Assembly (NCBI GenBank): GCA_050633505.1
Contig: JBOEGQ010000013.1
Span: forward strand, 1 to 64,000
Direction: 5' to 3'
Origin: UBA1672 sp050633505
GTDB lineage: Bacteria > Pseudomonadota > Alphaproteobacteria > Micavibrionales > Micavibrionaceae
Length of the DNA stretch: 64,000 nt
Shown here: positions 38,486 to 47,686 of the stretch, piece after piece
How positions within the stretch are numbered: the first letter of the stretch is position 1
Layout of the letters: each line of letters opens with the position of its first letter
The notes under the pieces: model-generated
What the model was told of the DNA's origin: nothing
The model's database searches: none
Seen by the model: the letters and a program-made list of their open reading frames with translations, nothing else
Program-made: the position numbers and the translations under genes

Positions 38486-41400
38486 ATGTCCAAAACAAAA
38501 AAAGAATTAGATCTTCTGCTTAAAAATGCGCAGAAGGCATTGCCTGCAAAATCCCCTGCCGGATTATCTCGTATGCTTGAGGTTTTGTGTGAAAAAATTA
38601 ATCCTGAGGATTTGGAGTTTTTCGAAGCAAAACTTTTGGCAGAGATGGCGGCGTCCCATTGGGAAATGGCCAAAGAACGAAAACAAGGTGAGCCGCAATT
38701 ACGTATCTACTGCCCTGAGGTTGATGATGGTGAATCCCGCAAAACAGTTATCGATATAGTTAGTGACGATTTGGCGTTTCTTGTCGATTCTGTTGCCGCC
38801 GAGATTAATAAAAACAACCTGTTGATCGGTATTTTGATTCATCCGAACTTACATGCTTCTTATAATGATAAGGGTGAGGTAACGGGTTTTTCTGCGCAAA
38901 GAGATGATGAGAACGGATATCGTCAGGCGCACATACATGTCCAGATTAATGAGACATTATCGGATCAGGCCATCGAGGATCTGAAAGAAGGTCTTTACAC
39001 AATTTTGGAAGATGTTTTTCATGCAAATTCTGACTGGCATGAAATGCTGGAGAAATTGAAAGGTGCTTCACGTGAATTAAACTCTGCGCGTACGATGCGT
39101 CCGGCGGCAGAAGTACAGGAGCACTGCGCGTTTCTTGATTACTTATATAATAATAATTTCACGTTATTGGGCTATCGCGAATATAAATTTGCAGAAAGCA
39201 AAGATGGCAATATTGACAGTAAAACTGTCGCTGGATCGGGGCTTGGCCTGTTAAAAACAGACCTGACGCCCGCCTATATCAGTGAGTCTGATGAAGGTCT
39301 GCCACGTAATCTACAGGAATTACGTCGTCGTTTGCCTCCTGTATCTATTTCAAAAACAAACCGCCTTGCAACAGTGCATCGTCGTGTACCAATGGATTGT
39401 GTTGCGGTAAAGATATATAATAATGACGGTGATGTTATCGGTGAGAAGCTATTCCTTGGCTTGTTTACCTCGGTCACATATTCCCGCAGTGTTAGTGACG
39501 TACCATATTTGCGCGTTAAAGTCGAAGAGGCGATTGATGAATCCGGTTTTGTTGACGGTACACATGATCGTAAGGCATTGCGTCACATTCTGGAAAAATA
39601 TCCACGTGATGAGCTGTTCCAGATTGAGACAGATGATCTGTTGAAAATTTGTAAAAGTATTATCCGCCTGCAAGAGCGTCAGCGTATTGCGCTCTTTATG
39701 CGTAAAGATCCGTTTGGGCGCTATTTGTCCTGTCTTGTTTATATTCCGCGTGACCGTTTTGGAACGAAGTTACGGAAGGATATTGGCGCTATTTTAGAGC
39801 GCGAAACAAATGGGCATTGTTCCAATTTTTATACCACGTTGGATGATTCCGTGTTCGCACGGGTGATGTTTGTCATTAATATCAGTCAAAAGAATCCACC
39901 TAAAATCAAGCCAAAGAAAATTGAGCAAATGTTGCGCGATTGTGGTCAGACATGGGCAGAGCGCCTGTCTCAGGCATTGGTTGATGCATATGATGATGAT
40001 GAACATATCAACCATCTGACATGGCGTTACGCGGATGCGTTCCCGGTTGCGTATACTTCTGCTTATCAGGCAAAGCAGTGCGTTTTTGATATTGAAAAGG
40101 TTGAGACGGCGCTTTCTAATAACCGTATTGTTTTGGATTTGTATCGTCCGAATGATCTTGATGACCGCAAGATTCGTTTGAAAGTCTTTAATGTTGAATC
40201 TCCTGTAAACCTGTCTGATGTTATGCCGATATTGGAAAATATGGGACTGCGCGCGATTGCAGAATTGCCGTATGATATTCAGCCTGAAGATGCAGAGCCA
40301 TCTGTGTGGATCCACGACTTTTTGTTGGAAACGCCAGAGGCAGAAAATGCAATCTCTGTTACTGATGTGAAGCAAAACTTTGAAAAAGCCTTCGCAAAGA
40401 TTTGGTATAATGAGGTTGAGAATGACGGGTTGAACCGTCTTGTCCTTAGTGCCGGTGCAAATTGGCATGAAATCACCATTTTGCGTGCCTATGTACGGTA
40501 TAGTAAGCAACTACGTTTACCATTTAGCCGTAGCTATGTTGAGCAGGCTTTGACACAAAACCCTGATATTGCACGTTTATTGATTGATCTGTTTAAGGCC
40601 TATCATGATCCTGAACAGCAAAAAGAAACAGACAAGGTTGTTAAGGCGAAGCTTAAGGCGATTGACGCTGAACTCGAAAATGTATCATCTGGCGACTTTG
40701 ATCGTATTTTACGGGCTTTGGTTACGTTGATACAGGTAACGTTGCGTACAAATTACTATCAACGTCAAGATGACGGTAGTGCAAAACCGTATTTGTCTTT
40801 GAAATTTGATAGTGGATCGATATCCTTTATGCCGGACCCGAAACCGTTTCGTGAGATCTTTGTATATTCTCCGCGTGTTGAGGCGATTCATTTACGCGGT
40901 GATATGATCGCACGTGGCGGATTGCGTTGGTCAGATCGTCATGAAGATTACCGTACAGAAGTTCTGGGACTTATGAAGGCGCAGATGGTTAAAAATGCGG
41001 TGATTGTTCCTATGGGCTCAAAAGGTGGATTTGTTGTAAAAACACCAACGAATAGCCGTGAGGAATTCTTTGAAGAAGGTGTTGCGTGTTACAAGACCTT
41101 TATCAGTGGAATGTTGGATATTACCGATAATCAGAAGGGTAAAAAGATCTTACCCCCTAAAAAAGTTGTGCGTCGTGATGGTGATGATCCGTATCTTGTT
41201 GTTGCCGCGGATAAGGGAACGGCGACATTCTCTGATATTGCCAATGGATTGTCACAAGATTATGATTTCTGGCTGGATGATGCATTCGCATCGGGTGGTT
41301 CTGCCGGTTATGATCATAAGAAAATGGGAATTACCGCGCGTGGAGCGTGGGAGTCTGTAAAATATCATTTCCGTTTGTTTAACCATGATACACAATCGCA

Positions 41401-43318
41401 ACCATTCGAAGTGGTCGGCGTCGGTGATATGGGGGGTGATGTATTTGGTAACGGAATGTTACTGTCAGAGCATATTGGTCTGATTGGTGCGTTTAACCAT
41501 CTACATATTTTCTGTGATCCTGATCCGGATATCGCAAAGTCGTATAAAGAGCGCCAGCGTTTATTTGATGAGCTTGGTGGTTGGGACAAATATAATACGA
41601 AATTATTGTCTAAGGGCGGTAAGATTTACAATCGTTCTGATAAGACATTGAAACTGACCCCTGAAATTAAGGCACGTTTTGACCTTGATAAGGATCAGGT
41701 TACACCGAACGAGCTTATCCGTGCGATATTAAAATCGCGTACTGATCTTCTGTGGTTTGGCGGGATTGGTAACTACATAAAATCATCAAAAGAAACACAC
41801 GCCGATGCAGATGATAAGGCATGTGATGCGATTCGTGTTGATGCACCGGAAGTGCGCGCGAAGGTCATTGGTGAAGGTGCGAATCTTGGGATTACGCAGT
41901 TGGGACGTGTTGAGTTGGGCGAACTTGGTGTTTCTGTGAACACAGACTTCCTTGATAACTCTGCTGGTGTTGATTCCTCTGACCATGAGGTGAATATCAA
42001 AATCTTGATGAGTGATGTTATGGCACAGTCAGAGCATAAAATGGATCTGAAGGCACGTAATAAGTTGCTTGAAAAAATGACAGATGAAGTCGCAGATCAC
42101 GTTCTACGTCATAACTATCAACAGGCACAGGCCATTTCCATGGTTGAAATGAATGCGCATGAGAATTTACAAATTCAAGATGCTTTCATTCAGGATATGG
42201 AACGTGAACAAGGTCTAAGTCGTAAGATAGAAGGCTTGCCCGATCAGGAAATTATTGAGCAGCGCTTACGTACAGGTAAAGGCCTTACACGGCCGGAGCT
42301 TTGTGTACTCCTCGCCTACGCGAAAATCAGCCTGACTAAGGATCTTCTGGATTCTGATATTCCGGATAATCCGGAAATGGAGTATTGGATTACAGATTAC
42401 TTCCCAGAGATTCTGGGCAAGCAGTATAAAAAAGAAATCCTGCGTCACCGTCTAAAGCGTGAAATTATTGCGACAATGATGGCGAATTCTTTGATTAATC
42501 GTATGGGGCCGACATTCCTGAAATCTCGTATGAATAAAACAGGTGCAAGTGTAAAAGAGATTACACAGGCCTATTTGATTGTGCGTGATGCATTTGGCTT
42601 ACGCCATCTGTGGGATGATATTGAGGCGTTAGATGGTAAAGTTCCGACGCAAGTGCAGCTGAAGGCGATGAATGAGATTGCCCATTTGTCAGAGCATGGT
42701 ATCACGTGGTTCCTGACCCGTTTGGGACGTGAAATGGATATTGATAAAGATGCAAAGGCATTCAGTTCGGGGATTAAGGAGCTCTCTAAAAATCTGGATG
42801 ATTTGGTTACCCCAACATTTAAAGAGGTGATCGGGCAACGTACTGAAATGTCGGTACGTGATGGATTGCCGAAAGACCTTGCACATCAAATTGCGTTGAT
42901 GCCCGTGTTGTCTTCTGCCTGTGATATTATCCGTATCGCTGGGGAGCAAAAAACAGATCTGAAAAATACGGCGCGTACTTACTTTGAATTAGGTGAGCGT
43001 TTCCACTTTGTTTGGTTGCGTCAGCAAGTGCGTTTTTTACCACGTGAAGATCAATGGTATATTGAGGCGGCAAATGGTTTGATGGATCAGTTGTACGGGT
43101 GTCAAGCCGGTGTAACTGTACGTATATTAAAAGACGTAAACGGGCAGGCGAAGAAGGTTCCGGATGGTGTTTCTCTTGTTGATTTATGGCTTGAAAAGCA
43201 TGGCCATCAAGTAGAACAGCTGGATACACTTTTCTCGACATTGCGTCGTTCGGGTACAGTTGACCTCACTATGCTTACCGTTGCAGAGCAGCGTTTACGT
43301 ACACTATACGGTGGGTAG
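38486..43318 (+). CDS. gdhB: NAD-specific glutamate dehydrogenase, 180-kDa type
   Basis: 1610 residues, the length of the large L-180 class. Oxidative deamination of glutamate to 2-oxoglutarate with NAD. Long N-terminal ACT/PAS-like regulatory part (VDDGESRKTVIDIVSDDLAF), then the catalytic domain with HLRGDMIARGGLRWSDRHED and VPMGSKGGFVVKTP at about 800-855 and VVGVGDMGGDVFGNGMLLS for NAD binding near 980. The gene links proline breakdown (putA) to the TCA cycle. The repeats upstream may regulate it. Confidence 0.96.
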   Translation: MSKTKKELDLLLKNAQKALPAKSPAGLSRMLEVLCEKINPEDLEFFEAKLLAEMAASHWEMAKERKQGEPQLRIYCPEVDDGESRKTVIDIVSDDLAFLVDSVAAEINKNNLLIGILIHPNLHASYNDKGEVTGFSAQRDDENGYRQAHIHVQINETLSDQAIEDLKEGLYTILEDVFHANSDWHEMLEKLKGASRELNSARTMRPAAEVQEHCAFLDYLYNNNFTLLGYREYKFAESKDGNIDSKTVAGSGLGLLKTDLTPAYISESDEGLPRNLQELRRRLPPVSISKTNRLATVHRRVPMDCVAVKIYNNDGDVIGEKLFLGLFTSVTYSRSVSDVPYLRVKVEEAIDESGFVDGTHDRKALRHILEKYPRDELFQIETDDLLKICKSIIRLQERQRIALFMRKDPFGRYLSCLVYIPRDRFGTKLRKDIGAILERETNGHCSNFYTTLDDSVFARVMFVINISQKNPPKIKPKKIEQMLRDCGQTWAERLSQALVDAYDDDEHINHLTWRYADAFPVAYTSAYQAKQCVFDIEKVETALSNNRIVLDLYRPNDLDDRKIRLKVFNVESPVNLSDVMPILENMGLRAIAELPYDIQPEDAEPSVWIHDFLLETPEAENAISVTDVKQNFEKAFAKIWYNEVENDGLNRLVLSAGANWHEITILRAYVRYSKQLRLPFSRSYVEQALTQNPDIARLLIDLFKAYHDPEQQKETDKVVKAKLKAIDAELENVSSGDFDRILRALVTLIQVTLRTNYYQRQDDGSAKPYLSLKFDSGSISFMPDPKPFREIFVYSPRVEAIHLRGDMIARGGLRWSDRHEDYRTEVLGLMKAQMVKNAVIVPMGSKGGFVVKTPTNSREEFFEEGVACYKTFISGMLDITDNQKGKKILPPKKVVRRDGDDPYLVVAADKGTATFSDIANGLSQDYDFWLDDAFASGGSAGYDHKKMGITARGAWESVKYHFRLFNHDTQSQPFEVVGVGDMGGDVFGNGMLLSEHIGLIGAFNHLHIFCDPDPDIAKSYKERQRLFDELGGWDKYNTKLLSKGGKIYNRSDKTLKLTPEIKARFDLDKDQVTPNELIRAILKSRTDLLWFGGIGNYIKSSKETHADADDKACDAIRVDAPEVRAKVIGEGANLGITQLGRVELGELGVSVNTDFLDNSAGVDSSDHEVNIKILMSDVMAQSEHKMDLKARNKLLEKMTDEVADHVLRHNYQQAQAISMVEMNAHENLQIQDAFIQDMEREQGLSRKIEGLPDQEIIEQRLRTGKGLTRPELCVLLAYAKISLTKDLLDSDIPDNPEMEYWITDYFPEILGKQYKKEILRHRLKREIIATMMANSLINRMGPTFLKSRMNKTGASVKEITQAYLIVRDAFGLRHLWDDIEALDGKVPTQVQLKAMNEIAHLSEHGITWFLTRLGREMDIDKDAKAFSSGIKELSKNLDDLVTPTFKEVIGQRTEMSVRDGLPKDLAHQIALMPVLSSACDIIRIAGEQKTDLKNTARTYFELGERFHFVWLRQQVRFLPREDQWYIEAANGLMDQLYGCQAGVTVRILKDVNGQAKKVPDGVSLVDLWLEKHGHQVEQLDTLFSTLRRSGTVDLTMLTVAEQRLRTLYGG

Positions 43319-43339
43319 TGTACGCCTTTTATCTGAGGG

Positions 43340-44269
43340 CTAGGCGGTAATAAGCGCGATGAAAATCAAGATGCCGGTTATCTGGTTTGATTTGAAAACT
43401 GTGAGTGCACTTTTCTGATCATTTGTTTTCCATGTTATGATTTGCCATGCCATATGTGATGCAGCAGGTAAAAGCATCATGGCTGTGATGCTTATCCCAT
43501 TGGTCAGAAGCAAGGCGATGAGCAGGCAAGACATGCTAAGTGTATAGAATGCACTAACCCAATATTTGCTGTACTTACCAAAAAGACGCGCGGTGGATTT
43601 TATACCTGCCATTATATCGTCTTCTTTGTCTTGATGCGCATAGATTGTATCATAACCAATTGTCCAGAAAATACAGCCGAGGTAAAGCATAATGGTGGCG
43701 AGCTCGATCGTGCCTGTAATTGCACTCCATCCCATTAGAGCGCTGAAGTTAAAGGTTAACCCTAAAAATGCCTGAGGCCACCATGTGATGCGCTTCATTA
43801 AAGGATATGTTGCTATTAGTGGTATTGTCGCGGCTCCTAATGCAATTGTTGTGAAGTTGAACTGTATCAGGATCACAAACCCCGTAATTAATAGGGTGAT
43901 CAGAAAGAATAAAGCAGATTTAGGGGATACAGAACCGCTTGCAATCGGACGGTTTTTGGTGCGTTCAACCATTTTATCAAGATCACGATCCCATAGATCA
44001 TTCATCACACATCCGGCGCCGCGCATAATGATAGAACCAATAAGGAATAAGGCGGCATAGAAGAAAAACTGGAGGGTGAGTCCTTCCGGGTAACCGCCGG
44101 ATGCCAGTGCCATTCCCCATAGTCCGGGGAATAGTAAAAGCCAAATCCCAATCGGGCGATCTATACGCATGAGATAGGCAAAGGGCCTGACTTTTTCAGG
44201 CAGGAGTTTATCAATCCAAATAAGGCGCTTGATATCTGTATGCTCTTCGGTGTTTATTACATTTGTCAT
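43340..44269 (-). CDS. ubiA: 4-hydroxybenzoate polyprenyltransferase
   Basis: 309 residues, about eight membrane helices. Prenylates 4-hydroxybenzoate in ubiquinone synthesis. The two Asp-rich motifs are visible: NDLWDRDLDKMVERTKNRP and YAHQDKEDDIMAG, the metal and diphosphate sites. The start codon overlaps that of rsmE on the other strand in the CATG at 44267-44270. Confidence 0.96.
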   Translation of the reverse strand: MTNVINTEEHTDIKRLIWIDKLLPEKVRPFAYLMRIDRPIGIWLLLFPGLWGMALASGGYPEGLTLQFFFYAALFLIGSIIMRGAGCVMNDLWDRDLDKMVERTKNRPIASGSVSPKSALFFLITLLITGFVILIQFNFTTIALGAATIPLIATYPLMKRITWWPQAFLGLTFNFSALMGWSAITGTIELATIMLYLGCIFWTIGYDTIYAHQDKEDDIMAGIKSTARLFGKYSKYWVSAFYTLSMSCLLIALLLTNGISITAMMLLPAASHMAWQIITWKTNDQKSALTVFKSNQITGILIFIALITA

Positions 44270-44996
44270 GACAGATCATATATATAAGTATCCGCGCCTG
44301 TTTATCAATGCACCATTAAAGGAAAATGGTCATGTTTTGTTAGAGGCCTATCACGCCCATTATTTAAAAAACGTCCTGCGCAAAGGTGCGGGGGACTCTT
44401 TACGTTTGTTTAATGGCGTTGATGGTGAATGGTTAGCATCCGTTCAAGAGCTTGGTAAAAAAAGGGGGCTGGTGACGTTGGAGCAGAAAACCCGAGAACA
44501 ATCACGTGATAACGTTGCCGTTGAACTCTGGTTCTCTCCGATTAAAAAGCAAAATATGGATTTCTTAATTGAGAAGGCGGTTGAGCTTGGCGTTTCTGCG
44601 TTCCGTCCTGTTATTATGAACCGTAGTGAAAATCGTAAATTGAATATGGATCGGATTAAAACCCATATCGTAGAGGCCGCCGAGCAGTGTGAACGGCTTG
44701 ATATCCCTGTGCTTTATTCGGCGGAAAAGCTTTGCGATGTTCTTGGAAAGTCCGATATCCCTGTTCATGTTTGTTTGGAACGTTGTGATCATGCGGTGCC
44801 TATATCTGTATGCGATTTTGGTGCGGGGGCTGCTTTTCTTATCGGCCCAGAAGGTGGTTTTGATGATTCTGAACGCATATTCATCGAATCCTGTGACCAT
44901 GTGCGTATTATCTCATTGGGGCAAAGAATTCTGCGTGCGGAAACTGCGGCTGTTTCATGTCTCGCATACGCGCATTTTTCCACTTTATCGAAATAA
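44268..44996 (+). CDS. rsmE: 16S rRNA (uracil1498-N3)-methyltransferase
   Basis: 242 residues from the ATG at 44268. SPOUT methyltransferase with N-terminal PUA-like domain (YPRLFINAPL, HYLKNVLRKGAGDSLRLF) and the knot motifs FLIGPEGGFDDSE and SLGQRILRAETA at the C-terminus, both diagnostic of RsmE. A frame opening at 44229 runs antisense over ubiA and is not needed. Confidence 0.95.
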   Translation: MTDHIYKYPRLFINAPLKENGHVLLEAYHAHYLKNVLRKGAGDSLRLFNGVDGEWLASVQELGKKRGLVTLEQKTREQSRDNVAVELWFSPIKKQNMDFLIEKAVELGVSAFRPVIMNRSENRKLNMDRIKTHIVEAAEQCERLDIPVLYSAEKLCDVLGKSDIPVHVCLERCDHAVPISVCDFGAGAAFLIGPEGGFDDSERIFIESCDHVRIISLGQRILRAETAAVSCLAYAHFSTLSK

Positions 44997-45063
44997 GATA
45001 AAAAAAATCAAGAAATCGCACTGTTCATACTTGCATTTTAAGTGATATATTCTTATTCCTATG

Positions 45064-45099
45064 ACCGAAATCACGAAACCGTGTTATTTTCGGTTTTTG
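45064..45099 (+). terminator. Terminator after rsmE
   Basis: ACCGAAA pairs with TTTCGGT, with an inner CACG/CGTG stem, followed by TTTT. It separates rsmE from the ctaC leader. Confidence 0.6.
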
Positions 45100-45138
45100 T
45101 AATTTCGTTTTATCTAGACAAAACAAAAAGATATAAAA

Positions 45139-45987
45139 ATGAAGACATATCAATTCTGGTCGATTTTCTCTGGGCTTATCGCTCTTGTTCTAATGGTTTC
45201 TTTTCCTGCACTTGCGAATGAGCCGGTTAATTGGGGGCTAGGACTTCAAGATGCTGCAACAACATCTGCGCAGCGCATTGGGTCATTCCATGACATGCTG
45301 TTGGTGATTATCACTGTGATTACGGTCTTTGTTTTCGTTTTGCTGGTTTATGTTGCCTTACGTTATAACAAACGTGCGAACCCATCGCCTTCTAACGTGA
45401 CACATAACGTGTTGTTGGAAATTGTGTGGACGGTTGTTCCCATTGTTATTTTGATTGTGATTGCCGTTCCGTCTTTTAAAATCTTGTATAAGAATGACCG
45501 CATTGCGGAGCCGGAAATGACATTGAAGATTACAGGATACCAGTGGTATTGGGGATATGAATACCCTGATCAGGGTGGTATCGCGTTTGATTCGCGTATG
45601 ATCCCGACAGAGGAATTGCAAGAAGGTGACAAGCGCCTTTTATCAACAGACACAAAGGTTGTTCTTCCCATTAATACAGATATCGCGATTTTGGTAACGG
45701 CAAATGACGTAATCCATGCTTGGACGATCCCTGCATTCGGTGTGAAAATTGATGCTGTTCCGATGCGTACCAATGAAACATGGTTCCGCATTGAAAAGCC
45801 GGGCGTTTATTATGGTCAGTGTTCTGAAATTTGCGGAAAGGATCATGCCTTTATGCCGATTGAGGTTCACGCCGTAACAAAAGAAGAGTTTAAGGCGTGG
45901 GTAGAACGTGCGAAAGAAGAGTTCGCCGCAAATGATCTGGATTTCAATGGTGAAAAACCGGTTCAGCTAACTGCTTTGATGAAATAA
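45139..45987 (+). CDS. ctaC: Cytochrome c oxidase subunit II
   Basis: 282 residues. Signal peptide (about 1-26), two membrane helices (about 55-77 and 92-112) and a periplasmic CuA domain with the full copper site YGQCSEICGKDHAFM and the upstream His in HAWTIPAFGVK. Aromatic patch YQWYWGYEYP is the cytochrome c electron entry. CuA marks a cytochrome c (aa3-type) oxidase. First gene of the oxidase locus. Confidence 0.97.
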   Translation: MKTYQFWSIFSGLIALVLMVSFPALANEPVNWGLGLQDAATTSAQRIGSFHDMLLVIITVITVFVFVLLVYVALRYNKRANPSPSNVTHNVLLEIVWTVVPIVILIVIAVPSFKILYKNDRIAEPEMTLKITGYQWYWGYEYPDQGGIAFDSRMIPTEELQEGDKRLLSTDTKVVLPINTDIAILVTANDVIHAWTIPAFGVKIDAVPMRTNETWFRIEKPGVYYGQCSEICGKDHAFMPIEVHAVTKEEFKAWVERAKEEFAANDLDFNGEKPVQLTALMK

Positions 45988-46025
45988 TTTAGTTAATATT
46001 TGAAAATAGAAGAGAGACTTTAGAC

Positions 46026-47615
46026 ATGGGTGACCACAAACCTGGATTTTTTACACGTTGGTTTATGTCGACAAATCATAAGGATATCGGGACGCTTTAT
46101 ATCATATTTGCGATCTTTGCCGGTTTGATCGGTGGTTTGTTCTCTATGGTTATGCGCCTTGAACTTCAAGAACCGGGCGTTCAATTCCTTTTAAATTCGG
46201 CAGGAGAGCCGGACGGGCATATGTGGAACGTCTTCATTACGGCGCATGGCCTGATCATGGTGTTCTTTGTGGTTATGCCGGGGCTTATCGGTGGTTTTGG
46301 TAACTGGTTTGTACCTCTTATGATTGGTGCACCGGATATGGCATTCCCGCGTTTGAACAACATTTCATTCTGGTTAATTATTCCTGCCTTTATCTTATTG
46401 CTTATGTCGGCGGTTGTCGGTGGCGGTGCGGGTACTGGCTGGACGATATATCCGCCGCTTTCCGGTAGTGGGTATGGGCATGATACGATGGCCGTGGATA
46501 TGGCGATTTTTGCGCTTCACCTTGCCGGGGCAAGTTCGATTCTCGGTGCTGCGAACTTTATTACAACCATCTTTAATATGCGTGCGCCAGGTATGACGTT
46601 GCATAAGATGCCGTTATTTGTATGGGCGATGCTTGTGACATCATTCCTATTGGTTCTTGCGGTGCCGGTTCTTGGTGGTGCGATTACAATGCTATTGACG
46701 GATCGTAATTTTGGTACATCTTTCTTTGATCCGGCAGGTGGTGGTGATCCACTCTTGTTCCAGCACTTGTTCTGGTTCTTTGGACACCCTGAAGTGTACA
46801 TTATGATTTTACCTGCCTTTGGTATTATTTCGCATATTGTTTCAACATTCTCTCAGCGTCCGATTTTTGGATATTTGGGCATGGCATATGCGATGGTGGC
46901 AATCGGTGTTGTTGGATTTGTTGTGTGGGCACACCACATGTATACAGTTGGTATGAGTGTCGATACACGGGCGTATTTTACGGCGGCGACATTGATTATT
47001 GCGGTTCCGACAGGAATTAAAATCTTTTCATGGATTGCAACAATGTGGGGCGGTACGATTAGCTTTAAGGTGCCTATGCTCTGGGCGATTGGATTTATTT
47101 TCCTATTCACGGTTGGTGGTGTGACAGGTGTTGTTCTTGCCAATGGTGGTATGGATGTTGCGCTTCATGATACATATTATGTTGTTGCACACTTCCACTA
47201 TGTTTTGTCTTTGGGTGCGGTTTTTGCCTTGTTTGCCGGTTATTACTATTGGGCTGGTAAGATGTTCGGGAAAATGATCCCTGAATGGATGGGGCAGATT
47301 CACTTCTGGATGACATTTGTCGGGGTTAATTTGATCTTCTTCCCGCAGCACTTTTTAGGTCTTCAAGGAATGCCACGCCGTTATATTGATTATCCTGATG
47401 CATATGCAGGGTGGAATGAGATTTCATCATATGGCGCATATCTAACAGGGCTTGCGACATTATGGTTTATCTTTGTTGCTTTCTACACGGCCTTCTTCGG
47501 TAAGAAAGCGAGTGACAATTATTGGGATGTACAGCCGCAGAGCTTTACATTGGAATGGTCTTTGTCATCACCTCCGCCGTTCCACCAATTTGAGATTCAG
47601 CCAAAGGTGAAATAA
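46026..47615 (+). CDS. ctaD: Cytochrome c oxidase subunit I
   Basis: 529 residues, twelve helices. Haem a/a3 and CuB ligands are visible: TAHGLIMVFFVVMPG (low-spin haem His), WFFGHPEVYIMILPAFG (CuB His and cross-linked Tyr), and DTYYVVAHFHYVLSLG (haem a3 His pair). The GHPEVY motif places it in the A-type family with the conserved Glu region. Follows ctaC by 38 bases and ends just before a strong terminator. Confidence 0.98.
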   Translation: MGDHKPGFFTRWFMSTNHKDIGTLYIIFAIFAGLIGGLFSMVMRLELQEPGVQFLLNSAGEPDGHMWNVFITAHGLIMVFFVVMPGLIGGFGNWFVPLMIGAPDMAFPRLNNISFWLIIPAFILLLMSAVVGGGAGTGWTIYPPLSGSGYGHDTMAVDMAIFALHLAGASSILGAANFITTIFNMRAPGMTLHKMPLFVWAMLVTSFLLVLAVPVLGGAITMLLTDRNFGTSFFDPAGGGDPLLFQHLFWFFGHPEVYIMILPAFGIISHIVSTFSQRPIFGYLGMAYAMVAIGVVGFVVWAHHMYTVGMSVDTRAYFTAATLIIAVPTGIKIFSWIATMWGGTISFKVPMLWAIGFIFLFTVGGVTGVVLANGGMDVALHDTYYVVAHFHYVLSLGAVFALFAGYYYWAGKMFGKMIPEWMGQIHFWMTFVGVNLIFFPQHFLGLQGMPRRYIDYPDAYAGWNEISSYGAYLTGLATLWFIFVAFYTAFFGKKASDNYWDVQPQSFTLEWSLSSPPPFHQFEIQPKVK

Positions 47616-47621
47616 GAATTT

Positions 47622-47649
47622 AAAGCCCCTGACTTCAGGGGCTTTTTTC
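47622..47649 (+). terminator. Intrinsic terminator after ctaD
   Basis: AAAGCCCCTGA and TCAGGGGCTTT form an 11-bp stem followed by a T6 run. It separates ctaCD from the LamG gene. Confidence 0.88.
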
Positions 47650-47686
47650 TGCGCGGTTGCTTCTGTTTTTATGATAGAATGAACGT

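Noticed and set aside
39794..40510. Long open frame on the minus strand inside gdh (238 codons)
   Set aside because: It is antisense to the clearly conserved catalytic gene, has low-complexity Ile/Cys/His-rich translation and no ribosome site.
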